Shown piece by piece: positions 13,801 to 26,072 of a stretch of DNA of 64,000 bases (position 1 is its first letter; the number at the start of each line of letters is the position of its first letter). Under the pieces are notes generated by a model, which saw nothing but the letters and a program-made list of their open reading frames with translations, was not told the DNA's origin and made no database searches. Made by a program: the position numbers and the translations under genes. Origin of the DNA: Heliocidaris erythrogramma (taxonomy: Eukaryota > Echinodermata > Echinoidea > Camarodonta > Echinometridae); NCBI GenBank assembly GCA_025617745.1, contig CM046855.1, positions 16,895,880-16,959,879 of the forward strand, written 5' to 3'.

Positions 13801-13899
13801 ATATGAGAGAAAGATGCCTCTATATTTAGCTCTTTATCCAACTTGACGTATCTTATTGTTTGCATTGATCTTTTCTTGTTCAGGTCTAGTTGTTTTTTT
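7211..13899. other. foxA 5' flank, proximal 7 kb, non-coding
   Basis: No protein gene is visible; the short open frames are AT-rich or pyrimidine-tract artefacts. Contents noted: an (ATT)n microsatellite at 10818-10881 followed by (ACTATC)n, and pyrimidine tracts at 12820-12985. A weakly recognised dispersed repeat lies at about 12490-12640, built from GGACACCTG / GGTCACCTG / GGCCACCTGG phrases. GCATAAAG near 12200 could be a posterior-Hox/Cad-type site. Enhancers are likely here but I cannot delimit them. Confidence 0.4.
10818..10900. repeat. (ATT)n microsatellite, then (ACTATC)n
   Basis: About 64 bases of uninterrupted ATT repeat followed by ACTATC units. It produces spurious poly-Ile/poly-Tyr open frames. 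Confidence 0.95.
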
Positions 13900-14600
13900 T
13901 TTAATTCGGGCTTGTGTTCTGGGCTCGATCTGTGACAAATCTCACAATACATAAGAAGACACAGTTGAGCAATGTCCTCATTACCAGCGCCATTGATCTA
14001 AATTGATCTCTGTCTGCCTGGTCACATGATCTCAACACGATGTAAATATATTGATCAAATAGTAACCGTGAACTTGAACTAGGGCGCGTTACACCTCCCA
14101 CGTTTAGACACACCATTTTCGAAAAACAATCTTTAACCCCTTTCCTGCAGCATTCCGGGGATTTCTCCACATCAAACTTGTTGACTCTACAGTGTAAGGT
14201 CTGTCAATACACCAGACCATGGTAGAGTACATATCGACCTTAGCTGTGGGCTCAATTTATTAGTTTTCGTCTCTGAATTCGGCCCAACGATCAACCGGGC
14301 GTTCGTGCGCCGAATCAACCAAAAATATCGCCGTCACGAGCTTTTACTAGTGCTATACCCGTGTCGCTCAAATTGGATGGGGCGATCCACGAGCACGTAC
14401 TATGCCATACAATGTTAATCCCACTCTCCCTCCCAATTGTGGTCATGAATTTCGACGGAGGAAACAACCTCTCTCTCTCTCGCTTTCTTTTCTTTTTTCG
14501 ACTCCGGGGTCGTAATATTTCTCATTTGGCCTCAAGTCTCGCTATCCATTCGGTTAATCTTTTAGGCCGGGGATGAGTGAGCGTTGAATTACCTGGTGTA
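13900..14600. promoter_or_regulatory. candidate foxA distal enhancer (motif cluster)
   Basis: A non-repetitive block, GC-richer than its flanks, about 7 kb upstream of foxA. It contains a strong forkhead site TGTAAATA (14041-14048; TATTTACA on minus), TTGATCAA (14051-14058) and two TTGATCT (13993-13999, 14003-14009). A T-box half site TTACACCT (AGGTGTAA on minus) lies at 14089-14096. From published sea urchin work as I recall it, foxA is regulated by TCF/beta-catenin, Otx, Brachyury, Hox11/13b and FoxA itself, so forkhead plus T-box sites together are suggestive. Enhancer function is inference. Confidence 0.3.
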
Positions 14601-17600
14601 CGAAAAGGTCTCCAAAATATTTAAGGGCAAGAAAAAAAAAAGAATTTGAAAGAAAGAAAGAGGAAGGGAAAATAGAAAAGGAGAGAGGTTGAAGCATACA
14701 CAGATGGGAACAGTGACGCGAAGGAATACTAAATACGGATCAAGAGTGCAGTCACCGGCGGTAACTGGAGAACAGCTTTCCGCCGAAATACTTCTGGTCA
14801 CTTTTTACCAAAATATAATTCTTGCCATTCTTTCCGCTTGCTATTTTGCTTGTTACCATAGCTTGCTTAGTACAAAGTGTGGATGCAATGCTCCATCATG
14901 ATTCAAAGTGCTACTTCATAGTTCCTTTAAATGCGGTAAAACCTACACACATTGCGAGCATGAAGGATGCATGCGACAAATATTGCATTTAACAATCCAA
15001 AGTAGAACTTGATTTTGTATCATATTAAAGCATTTATACACGGACAAACTGAAAAATAACTTTGAGCACTATCATGACTATTAAAACATTGTTCAAATAG
15101 CAGGATATTTAGAGGTGCAATATTGAATATGAAAGGGCTGATTTGTAACACTTTTGCACAGTTGAATTTGCACGATAGAGCGTTACCTTTTACATTCGAA
15201 AAGGTTCAACAGCTCAAATTTAAGGATCTCACCACGATAGAATCACTTACATAATTCCACCCACAAAAGGCACTGACGGATTTATGAAGGGAGTGCAACA
15301 GATCAGCGCCTTTCCCCTTATACCCAATCTGCCATTCCTTAAGTACATACAGTTTTTTTAATTGACAGAGATTCTTCGGAATTGTGCGCCCCCACCCCAT
15401 TTTACAAAATATTGGATCCGCCACTACTTTTGAGAAATCTTTAGGGTTCAAAGTTTAACCGTCTGTCCTTAGTTTGTATGAACATCGGACATACCTAAAT
15501 ATAATTTTGCCATCATCTATACCCAGTGCAGTTTGAAAAATGCATATATCCTGCTTGTCATAAAACTGGTCACCTATACCTGCCAAAAATAGCTCCCATG
15601 ATGGAAAGGGGTTGACGGTGTCTAACGACTCAAAACCTTACACGAGTTATCCGAGCATGGAAAAAGCTAGGATTTGGTGAAAAGAAAATTGAAAATCAGC
15701 AACCCTTGAAGAGAAACCTTGGAAAGGAATAACCGTGAAACTTACACCTGGAAACTGAAGGAAATTAAGAGAAAATGTACCTGTCAATCTCCTGATCGTG
15801 TTGTCAAAAGATTTTTTATGATGGACATAGAACAAATTAGCCCAGAGGGATGTCCATTCTTAAAATTTCACGCTCTGGTTATGCTCTTGTTGTTATTGTG
15901 AACTCGCAGTTTTGTCAATTATTAATACACTATCCACTTTGAGGTGTGTAACAATACACTATTCACATTTGCATTAAAAGCTACTACACATACAGTGCTA
16001 AAGTCATCAGAAAGTTTGGGTTAGTCTCTTTACGAAGCGAGTACGAGCCTTGCAAGAAGTTGTAGAGTTCATCGTCTTTGGGGTATCATCTTTTGAATAC
16101 TCTATAATGATATGGAGATTGATATTACCTGATATCTGCTGTGATAGCAGTTGTTCGACCATTTACAGTGTGATCAAGCTGGACTAGATATACATTTATA
16201 AATATTCATCCAGTCCCCCCCCCCCCAACAACAAAACAAATCAAACAAACAGGAAGTTAAAGATGCTGCTGGATGGTGCAGATTGTGGAGATGAGCACAA
16301 TTGAATTCACAAAGTGAAAGGAACACCAAATGCATAATTCCAGGAAAATTTATGAACAATTGCGTGAATTAAATTCACATCACTATTAAAGTGAAATAAA
16401 GTTTTAAATGCACAAAATGAAACTAAATTGGCATGTAAATTTCTTGTCGATCGCTTAGAGCTTGGCATAGTAACCGTCTTTTTCACTACCACATAACTTT
16501 GTAAAAAAAAATAAAGAAAAGGTGACAAGAATGCACATAATGTACAGAGAGTCATTTACGCTAATTTCATCCTTCCGCTCCTAAATGGTCTCTCTCTTGA
16601 TTCACAAAAGGACATATCTGGTTGAATGGTTTTAATATGTGACGATTAACAATCTAGTTTTATGAGACGTTATGATGATTATTATCATTTTTGCGGGGGA
16701 GGGGTATTCACTGCATGTACTTTGTATATTTCAGATGAATTTCAAAAATGAAAGGATACACTATTGATAATACCCTCTACCATGTTTACAAGCCTATAGC
16801 CAATCTAATTCTTCTATACGTAACGTTATAGGTATAGAAGAATATGTATCATATTTTCACTATCTTCTTCTCCCTTTTCTCTCTTAACATCCTTTCGGGG
16901 ACTTGATCATTAATGGTACAACGATCAGGTTACGTTTAAGAGATACTTTTCAAATAGCCTCTGAAATTCCGCAAGACTTTTTTTCTTGTCAACATAAATA
17001 TCAGAAGGGGAACGATCAAATATTGAACAATACGGGTAAACCAACACGGGCAATATTTTATCAAAATATATACACAGGGCAAGAATAAACTATGCCTTGT
17101 GTTCTCTGTATCGGAACAGAACAAACTAATAAATCAACAGCAGGAGAAATATCAACAGATTACGACGAACAAATTGATTTGAGTCAAATATTGAAAGATG
17201 GATATAGAATTGATACAAAATCGACACCTCCAAAGTGATCTACAAATATTGTTGTTAGCCCCAATGTTCGAGGGTACACACATGGATAACAAGAGGCGGA
17301 GGCGACAGACGGGCTCGTGCCAACTTGTTGACTGATCGTACACGTATGAAATGGATGGTATATTGGTTTATGCAGATGAAGATAAATATGCTTGGTAGTA
17401 GAGAACAAATAGCATAAGATGGCTGACAAGTGTGTCGAAGATTCTTATTTACATTTGTCAGTCTTCTGGTTAAATAATAATGGGAGAAATGTTAATGCGG
17501 CGTGTGTTTGTTTCATCGGAGTGAGGAACGAACAAATAAAAAAAGAAATGTATCTATTATACCTAACTCACTATTAGTGCCATATGAAATGTACGTGTAT

Positions 17601-17880
17601 GTGATACAGAGACGGAAGTCGATGGAAATATTTCTTCGACATCTGCGATTACTTCTTTGCCTATACCTCGGGACATATTAATATACAGGACACACTTGTT
17701 GAATATTTTGGGGCTATGGAGCTTGTTATTTTGGTGCTTTTCTCTTTTACCGGGACAACAAAACGATTAGCGTTCATGCTCTACTCGCAAAGGAGAAAGA
17801 ATATGTGCGCCAATGTGTCTCGATCATGTTTTATATGAAACTCGACGTTTCTATGGACTTACAGAAACAAATAAGTGTCG
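14601..17880. other. intergenic; one possible small hAT-like MITE
   Basis: Mostly AT-rich DNA with no gene. At 15271-15426 the ends CACTGACGGATT and (reversed) TAGTGGCGGATCC look like hAT terminals of a roughly 156-bp non-autonomous element, but no clear 8-bp target duplication is seen. A C12 run lies at 16215-16226. Confidence 0.35.
15271..15426. mobile_element. possible hAT-like MITE
   Basis: Imperfect terminal inverted repeats: CACTGACGGATT at the left, and GGATCCGCCACTA at the right (reverse TAGTGGCGGATCC). The TGGCGGATCC phrase is a frequent hAT end. The interior has no transposase and the target duplication is not evident. Confidence 0.3.
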
Positions 17881-17906
17881 TTCCAAGGCGCTTTTTCTGA
17901 AGCAAA

Positions 17907-18269
17907 GTGAGTTCCCGTCTAATGGTGGGAAATGTGGCGTTGAAAATTATTATGATTGACCTATATCTCATTTATGACTTGTGTTTTTCTTTTTCAAAGT
18001 GTCAAGTCGTGCAGGACGTAACCAGACGTTTGGTATGCTTCATGCAGGGAAGAAAATTGAGCTACAATGCCGGTCTGACAATGGTCTGGAATCAGATTGA
18101 ACACCCAGCCATGGATAATAAGCCAACCATTGTCGGTATCATGAGTGGGTGTATGTATGCAGGTTTTCATTTGATTTCTCGACTGAAATACAGTGATATT
18201 TCATTCGTGTTAGAGACAATTAAGAGGAGGCTCAGTGAAAAGTTAAGTCATGGAGATCAGTCAAAATAA
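17907..18269 (+). CDS. possible exon or gene fragment of unknown product
   Basis: I do not recognise this protein. The frame is open for about 120 codons, but its first codon is GTG and no good ATG context is present, so if real it is more likely an internal or terminal exon. The part from CQVVQDVTRR onward (about 18000-18269) is compositionally normal, unlike the AT-biased noise frames nearby, and ends SHGDQSK-stop. A pyrimidine-rich stretch ending TTTTTCAAAG just before it could be a splice acceptor, and AAAGTGAGT at 17904-17912 could be a donor upstream. It contains one hydrophobic segment (TIVGIMSGCMYAGFHLI). No polyadenylation signal is close by. It could equally be chance or a decayed transposon frame. 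Confidence 0.22.
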   Translation: MSSRLMVGNVALKIIMIDLYLIYDLCFSFSKCQVVQDVTRRLVCFMQGRKLSYNAGLTMVWNQIEHPAMDNKPTIVGIMSGCMYAGFHLISRLKYSDISFVLETIKRRLSEKLSHGDQSK

Positions 18270-19696
18270 GAAGGGGGAAGTAACAGGCTTCAATCTTTCG
18301 ATGGTGGCTTTATAGTGTTGTTTAATCGTCTAGTATTCTTCAACAAACATCCCTGCAAACGCAACATCATTTTTCTTTGGGGAATGAATGCACAAAGGGG
18401 ACTTTGCATAAAGATATGTATCAATGGCTTCATTCAAAAACAGTAAGAGTGATCAATCTAACTTTTTTTCAAGCCAGATACCCTTTGCTCGCCTTTCATA
18501 TAACCTTAAGGTATGAGACTACAAAGTGCAGAAGAACCTAAAAGAATAGGTTGCGTTTAGATTGAAGCTAATCTAGTCAATATGTGTCTGGAAACTGGAA
18601 TGATGGATTGCTTGCTTACATTATAGAACAAAAAGATGTTATATAAAGAGGTGTCATTGTGATTTGCGGTAAGAATGATGGGAACTTGACTATCTCCCCC
18701 CCCCCCTCCCTCACAAGTCATTTAATAATAATAATAATAATAGTGGCTACTTGTATAGCGCGCATGTCCGCCTTTCGACGCTCATTTGAGCTACTAACAA
18801 ACACAAAGACGGTACAAAGGTAATGGAATCTAATAATCTATAAAAGTATATATTTTGTAGCTATTGTTAAGGTAACCCCTCCATCACAATGACCATGACA
18901 TTGTTTTACGCCGCCAAGCTAGCTCAAACGACAACCACTATTCAAAGAATTATCCAATGCCAGCCAAAATTGATAAGTAATTCCGCTTAAAGTAATTGGT
19001 ACCTATCAGAAGGCTTTTGATTATCCTGAACAATATCTAAATAATAATGGATTTTATCAATAGTTATTCATACCGGTTATTGTTATGAAAATGTAAACTA
19101 TATATATATATATATATACACAAATCTAGTTTCCCAATTCTCTATACCTAATATATAAAAGCTCCCATATTCAACCGGATCATAAATCAGAGTGCATGTG
19201 CTTGCTAGTTTGGAAACTACAATGCAATTTCAAAGCTTGTCAGAGTGACATCGAACATAGCATTAAAGCATTGAAATATAAAAATGTGCGACAGAGAGAG
19301 AGAGAGAGTGAGAGGAGGGGTGATATAGGCCTGTGTGATTTTTCCCCATCTAAAAATGTGTTGCAATTGATGATTTATTTTATCAATTTAGAATACCACA
19401 AACAAATATCAAGGGTTAACTTTTTAAACAAATGTTATCACCTTTAATGCAAATATGATACCTAAATCGGAAGGTAGGGAGCTAAGCTTGTGTTTGAACA
19501 TCGACATTGATTGTTTGGAGATGTGCATGATTCATGAACGTATTTGCATTTTACTCAACATTAAATTTAGGGTCATGATTTATTTTTTCCATGTAATTAC
19601 AAGACATGATTCTGATAAAAATGATCATGATGATGGATTTAAAGGTTTAATTCGGACTAAGATTATCTCAGCAATCAGGTGGATATTATGGTGGCA
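18270..19696. other. intergenic with short repeats
   Basis: A C11 run (18696-18706), an (ATA)n tract at about 18723-18742 leading into a TTGTATAGCGCGCATGTCCG-type phrase (a short dispersed-repeat signature common in invertebrates), and a (TA)n tract at 19099-19118. No gene is seen. Confidence 0.4.
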
Positions 19697-19897
19697 CACT
19701 GTAAAAAATATCTGTATTTTTACAGGGAAAAAATACAGGTTAGTTCTGTATTTACTCATAACAGCTAATCTGATGTTATTTGTACATCATTTTCATAGGA
19801 AAAAGTAACAACTAATCTGTATTTTTACATCAGAAGTTATGGCTACTCTGCTGACACCAGATTTGCTGTAAAATTACAGACATTTTTTTTTACAGTG
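19697..19897. mobile_element. 201-bp MITE with CACTGTAAAAA terminal inverted repeats
   Basis: The left end CACTGTAAAAAATATCTGT and the reversed right end CACTGTAAAAAAAAATGTCT pair over about 30 bases, both finishing in TTTTACAG. The interior is AT-rich and carries further CTGTATTT..ACAG phrases, with no coding capacity. CACTGTAAAAA ends are widespread in non-autonomous animal DNA transposons. I cannot assign the superfamily because the target duplication is unclear. Confidence 0.6.
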
Positions 19898-21430
19898 CAC
19901 CCACACAGAACATTTAATGTATGTGCAACCGTCACAACTGATAGAATCGTCACACGTTAACATTGTTTTACTCTAGGCTCCGAACCTGTTCCAAACACCC
20001 TCATCATCACTGGAAGGATGATGATACCAGGTCCTTCCTTATGTTTTGTTCTCAGACTCTTATGCTCAGGCATCAGCACCATCCAGGTGTATATTGTGAA
20101 CCATTCCAATAACGTAAGTTGATGTGTCTTCGCGACAACGCCTCGAGTCGTTCTACATTCTCTTGTAGTGAACATCCATTACCTCTATCCTTTTAATGCT
20201 GCTGAAGGAACAACAACTAAAGAGATCGTGACATTTTAAAATGCGTCCATACAGTGTTTTTTCATCATTCATTCAGATTCAATTGTGAAACTAGTTAGCA
20301 AAGCAATTTTTAAAAATCGTATGGACTGAGAAATTTCGAAAATAGATCCATTCGATTAGAGACCTTGCCTAAATTATTTTCCTCCTTTAATCACTGAAAG
20401 TTTTAAAACAAAACAGGAAACGCGTAAAATCCCTTCGGAGAGACAAAATCCATTGCTTGATGTGTACAATCAGCTCAGACTCTGGAAAAAACCTTTATTC
20501 ATTCAGAAACGAATTTCTCTTTGTTTTGCCAACGTAGAAGTTAATGATCAAGTTAAAATCATTCATTTCTGCATGTTCTGCTTCTACAAGAAATTGTCGG
20601 CTAAATGTGTTCGTCTTTTGATCAGAAAGTACATACGTTTCGACATCATAATCCTTTTGTACCAAAGTCAAAATCTTCTAGAGGAAAAAACCTTGCTTTA
20701 TTTCAAGCTGGAAAATGTCATTTTCAATTTTCTGTCCCCACATCATTCTAATCATCAGGAAAACTTTGCATGGACGCACTCTTACCCTCTCGACTTGCAA
20801 TAAGCATAGATCAAGACATCATCCAAGCCTATGTGATGCCTCTGTTTTGTGGTTGTTGGCATATTTCCGGGACCATTTCCCGTCTTGGCACCCTTCCCGT
20901 GTCCATAAGTCCACTCCCGAATCGGAGAGCATCTATTACAAGCCTCGAGATGATGCGATCCCTCATCATCTCCTTGGAGATGGGTGGAAGGGAGTGAAAG
21001 AGACAAGAAATATATGCAGAGACACAGAGATAGAGGATAAGAGAAGCATTTGATTAGAGAAAGGGAAAGTAATGAAAGAGACAGAGATGGAGGGAGGAAG
21101 ACAATGGGATAGATGAAAAAACGTGACAGAGAGAGAGAGAGAGAGAGAGTGTGTGTGTGTGTGTGTGTGTGAGTGAAAGGGAAAGAGATGTTAGGGAGAA
21201 TGAAAGCGCCTCCACTCTGCCAATTCTAAACCATTTAGAAATACCCTGCAGCAGCATTTCACACTTAATATCCGCTTGATTTGAGATTAATCGAGGGGGA
21301 CAGTATGATACAGCATGCATGCTTACAACTCACCCATCTATCTCGTTAGGGATTTACTCGGGAGGCATGATACTGTATCACCCATTCCAACCATCTCCCT
21401 CTCATGTTCAACGTATGTTTTTCAGAAACA
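19898..21430. other. intergenic, microsatellites
   Basis: No gene. It includes (GA)n at 21127-21149 running directly into (GT)n at 21149-21172. Confidence 0.5.
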
Positions 21431-21462
21431 CTTAACTGTACATAACTTTTTATACGAACGGT

Positions 21463-22659
21463 TTGGGTTCAAATTCTTTGTTAGTCAACTTTAAATTCTC
21501 CAAGTTGAAAAAGGCGTTTCCAAAGGTATGGATGAACAAAATAGAAGATATAAATTACAATCCAGATGAAATGGACAACCTGCAAGAAGTGTTTGAGATA
21601 TCAAATGGTGACCTGATTAATGTAAGTCACATGAAATCAAAACACTTTTATATTCTCTTGAATAAATCCAAACGAGAAAATCCTCCGGTTTCATTGTTAT
21701 GGCAAGAAATATTGCCATATCAAAGATACTAAAGTAAGACAATTTAATTTCAAATTACTTCATAATATATTACCGTAATGGCACCAGTCGTGGCGCGCCC
21801 TTGTAATACAGCTACATTGCTGCAACGCCCTGTGTCAACTGCCCTAGTCTCAGCGAAATGAACGGATGCGATTGACTAGCAGATATGTTACCAATATAAA
21901 TAAGGAACAACTATGCGGCGTTTCGCTCACTGCCGATCGCGCAAAATATGATGGCAGGAAAAGTTTGTTTCCAAAGAGAATTATCAACGGGGCTTTTTTA
22001 TGTTCTGCCAATCTTTATAAGTGGAAATTCTCATCTAATATGACTTGTTTATTCTGTAACGAATTTATTCTATACACATTTTGCTTAGATGTCGTCAAGT
22101 CTCAGATTTTTGGAAAAGAATTCACCAAATTGAATTAAATTTGTTTCAAAAAGATATTTTATTAGAAGAAAAACTCATAATAATTGGTTCTAACATTCAT
22201 GAAGTGGAATTTATGCTTATTAATCTATTATTCATCTATGCTCAGTATGCAATTTATAAAGTGTATATGCTTAATCATTTTAGAAGTAAATCTTTTAACA
22301 GTCAATCAGTTTGGATGGCATTTAAAAATGATTTCATGTTTTATGTTAATTGGCAGTACAAAAACCAAAAAGATGTACTAAGGAATCTCGAGATGTATAT
22401 CTGTTCTAGTTTCTAACTCTTTTCCCCTTTCTCTATCACACACACACACCCACACACACACGTTTACATGGCTTTACTTCCGAGGACAACTATTGTTCCT
22501 CTATTGTTACTCGTCCTCGGACAGTCGACGGAATAAGGCATAAATTCATTGTTCGACGTTCAAGGACTATTGTCCGCCTTCCGAGGACCATTGTTGTCAT
22601 GATTTTTTTTTGTTCTCTGTCCGAAAATGTCCTCGGACATAATGCTAAACAAACGCACG

Positions 22660-22718
<59 letters not shown>

Positions 22719-22845
22719 CTGTTGTTGTTTTTCATCATTTCACTAATTTTGTAAATATTGTTATCAGATTCCATGTAATGTTGTTAAATTGTTAAATGAT
22801 ATATTGTAATAAAGTTCCTTGAAAGAGGAAAAGAAAAAAAATGTA
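21463..22845 (+). pseudogene. 3' end of a decayed L1/Tx1-like LINE (ORF2 C-terminus)
   Basis: Three broken frames together read as the C-terminal end of a non-LTR retrotransposon ORF2. They are FSKLKKAFPKVWMNKIED (from about 21490), RQFNFKLLHNILP (about 21740-21777), and LYKWKFSSNMTCLFCNEF (about 22013) followed after a frameshift by LRCRQVSDFWKRIHQIEL (about 22082). FQxKLLHxILPTN..LYKW..C.FC...E...HLF..C..v..FW is the conserved region after the reverse transcriptase in L1/Tx1-type elements. About 230 bp of foreign sequence separates the second and third blocks. A 3' tail ends near 22845 with AATAAAG and an A-rich run. (AC)n/(AT)n has expanded inside the tail. It is 5' truncated, lacks the polymerase and endonuclease, and is non-functional. 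Confidence 0.7.
22437..22716. repeat. microsatellite block within the LINE tail
   Basis: (CA)n near 22438-22460, then (AC)n at 22659-22680 joined to (AT)n at 22681-22716. Between them are several GTCCTCGGAC-like phrases in both orientations. Confidence 0.85.
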
Positions 22846-24240
22846 CATAACTTGTAACATGATATGCCACAGCATATACACTGTTTTTTACGAGTTGAGG
22901 ATGGTATGTGTTGCCTATACGACGCTCTGTCATTTCTAGATCGTAGAGACAATGATGAATGAAGACAAAACAATAAAACATCTAAGTATATATTACTTGT
23001 TCCCAAGTAAAACACATTTGATAACAATAAACCCGAGATATCTTCTTAGTGAGGGTATTATACGACCAGACACCTGGTAAAATGTTAGGATGTTTTCGTG
23101 CGGATGTTGATGAAAAATCAGATGGGACTCCGACGCTTAAAAGTCCTAATAATATGTTCCCAATCGATAATAAAAAATGCTTTGCTTTCACATTCAGCAG
23201 TGCATTCATTCACAACACGCGATCCTCCGACATTCATTATTAATTACACGTTCCATAATTACACCAGGCATATGATTGAATCAAGCTGATGTATTAATGG
23301 GGGAACTCTGGCGCTCTTGAGCAAGCTTTTTATAGTCAGCAGGCTCTATAGTTCTAGACGTTTATCTTATTTTCTTTGTTGTTGCGCAATTCTCGTTCTG
23401 AGTGCTTTTGTTTCTTTTAACTCACCTGGATTTTGGCGCATCCTGTCGGCATAATGGGCTTTAAAGATGCCGACGAGGACTGGGAAATAGCGTGAGAGAG
23501 AGAGAGAGAGAGATACAAAAGAGGACTACAACAGAGAGAGCGGATACGATGTTTTACAAGAGAAAGAAGCACAACGAGGCATAAAAAATAAGAGCCCCAT
23601 AGAGAGAGAGAATGAAAAGGGAAAAAGAGTACAATATTATTATTATGAGAAAACAGTGCCGCAATACGCTTGACGGTGGACTGTACCGCAACTAAAGAAG
23701 GAGAAGTAGTATAAATAAGGGCATTAGTAATAATGTTCGAAAAATAAGATTCGTATTTAATTGACAAGGGCAGAATGATTATGTGCAAAACATAATTTTA
23801 AGCAAATCTGGAGTTCTGATAATGGAATTGCATCTTAAGAGAAACGGTATAACATGCATAATGCTGATTATGATGTAGAAACTGAAACACATGCCTTTAT
23901 TTCTGTCAACATAGGTCTCCCGAATGATACATTTAATATTTTGGAATTAAGTACCGGTACAGTGCATCTCACCTAGACGTAAGTACATCGCATACAGACT
24001 ATAAACATGATTTAGGTCGAATATTCATAGCACCAAATCTTCATATCATCAAGCGGAAAGGAGCTCCCAAATTCCCTCACCCTCGATCATATAAAGAGTG
24101 ACCTTGACATAAAATGGAGTAAAAATCGAATTGCACAGACCAGAAAGAAAGAGCTGGGAGATCCTCTTCCTGAGAAAGTGCAGGAGGGCGAGGGTGATTT
24201 CATCTCTCGGGAAATCGGTGCGAACATTAGTCTGCCATAA
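22846..24240. other. intergenic, no gene seen
   Basis: AT-rich, with (GA)n at about 23492-23512. No coding or RNA feature is supported. Confidence 0.45.
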
Positions 24241-24500
24241 CTAGCTCTCCGCCACGGTCATATTGATAACACGGCGGTTTGGGCGCCACATTTTGGCGCC
24301 TTTGACGCAGTAAAAACACCACTTATTCTCTGGCAGTGGTATGGCGCCATTGGCTTTTTGGGCGTGACTCCATGGGTACTCGTGGCTCGCAAAACGTGTG
24401 TTGATGCTTCTAGTTGGCTTTTATTTGGCGTGTTTTTTCTTGGGGTTTCTCCGGTTTGATCGAGATGAGTAGAGAGAATCAATTTAGTTTCTGAAGCATT
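24241..24500. promoter_or_regulatory. GGCGCC-rich candidate regulatory block
   Basis: Three GGCGCC cores lie within 67 bases (24282-24287, 24295-24300, 24343-24348), two of them inside TTTGGGCGCC / TTTTGGCGCC contexts that match E2F-like sites, with a further TTTGGGCGTG at about 24357. The block is unusually GC-rich for the flank and free of recognisable repeats. Function is unproven. Confidence 0.25.
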
Positions 24501-24958
24501 TTAAAGGACATAGCAAGGTGCAACGTGGTAACCAAGTGGGGTTTCTTTCATCACAGTCGCTGGAGCTAATTATTGATAGATGGGTACTTCGAAACCTCGA
24601 ATTGAAACCGATGATAGTAAGTTAGTAAGCAGTGGATGTGAAGCTATAAGTCTATTTTTTAAAATTATGATTCGTTGTCACATCAGACTATGTTTGCATT
24701 TTGGTATAATCATAACATGAAAGTGGTACAGAATAAGAAAATCACATCAGCTCTACTGATAACCACATCAGGTAATGATGATGATGAAAGGTCTTTAATG
24801 CTATCTGAAGAGTAGGGCTACATTCGTCCAATTTGAAAGAATGGGACAAGATCGATTACCTAAAACGAAAATCGATTTCCCGAATGAGTCTCTAGTGATA
24901 TATCATTCTCTTCTTTTCTTTCTCCATCTCTTTCATTCTCTTTCTCTCACGTTCACAC

Positions 24959-25120
24959 ACTTTTTTTTTTTTTTTTTTCAATGATCTTTATTAACGATTC
25001 CATGAAACAGATTATACAATCAACATATTCTCTTTGAATGTTTTAACAATATAAACAAATAAAATACTTTATCATCACTTGCAAAATATTCTTCCTCTGG
25101 AATGTATAAAATCAAAACTA
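24959..25120 (-). mobile_element. 3' end of a poly(A) retroelement, minus strand
   Basis: Reading the minus strand, the sequence ends ...GTTAATAAAGATCATTGA followed by a run of about 18 A (T run at 24961-24978). The AATAAAG..C.TTGA ending resembles the LINE tail at about 22810-22845, so it may be another copy of the same family. The 5' limit is not clear. Confidence 0.4.
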
Positions 25121-26072
25121 ATAAATGTGCGTTTCTAATGCTGTAACTGAATTGAACTTATTCCATACATGGTTATATAAGAATTAAACATTAGATGTGA
25201 TGATGTATATCCAAACAAAGTGAACAAATCATAATTTTTACGGAATCTATTATTAAAAAAAAAAACAAAAAAACACACACATCCACACACACCCGCACCT
25301 ACACACACGCACAACGTACATACACACACACTCCCACACCCACACACCAACTAGTATTATGTTTTTCCCCTTTCAATATTCTATTCCTTTCTTTCATCAA
25401 CCTCAGAAAGAACCCCCATATTTCTACCCAATTTTGTTAATATCGGTTTCTCACTCTCTGTCTCTGTCCCTACCTGTCTCTCCATCTTTCTCTTCCTATC
25501 TAATATATTTTGTTCATGCATCTTCATAATTCATGTGTCTCAGTCGGTTCTGTATACCATGTAGTCCTGCCTCCCATTTCCACTTGGACTGATTTTGTTT
25601 TTACATGTAGTTTCCCAAGTAAAATATTTTCACAAGTTTAAACGTATCTTTATAAGATCTAGTTAAGAATCTCTGACTTTTTAAAATACATGTAGATTTA
25701 TTTTGTTTTGTTTTTTTCTATTACAAACCTTAACCCTAACCCTAAAACTTTAAAATGATGTGTGGATGTTCAAGATCAACTCAAGTTTCTGCAGTGACAT
25801 ATTACTTATACATTTGAATAATTACACGCCATTTATTTTGGACTGTCAATGTCAAATACAAAATGACCAGGAAGCGCGTGTACAAATTGCTTATCTTCTC
25901 TTTATGTACAATACAATGTCAATGTTATTTTCACACCCTTCATGTCGAATGCTCGGTATGATCTTCATACATTGTCAGAATTCAAATATTCAAGTATAAT
26001 TACTTATCAGTATTATGCTCCTACATATAAGCAATATTTTTAACAATGTGATTTGACCTAGAACAATTATAT
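25121..26072. other. intergenic, CA-rich tract
   Basis: An A-rich run then a CA-rich tract at about 25250-25345. A tiny TTAACCCTAACCCTAA match lies near 25731. No gene. Confidence 0.45.

Noticed and set aside
25727-25747. Telomere-like AACCCTAACCCTAA
   Set aside because: Only two units; too short to be an interstitial telomere.
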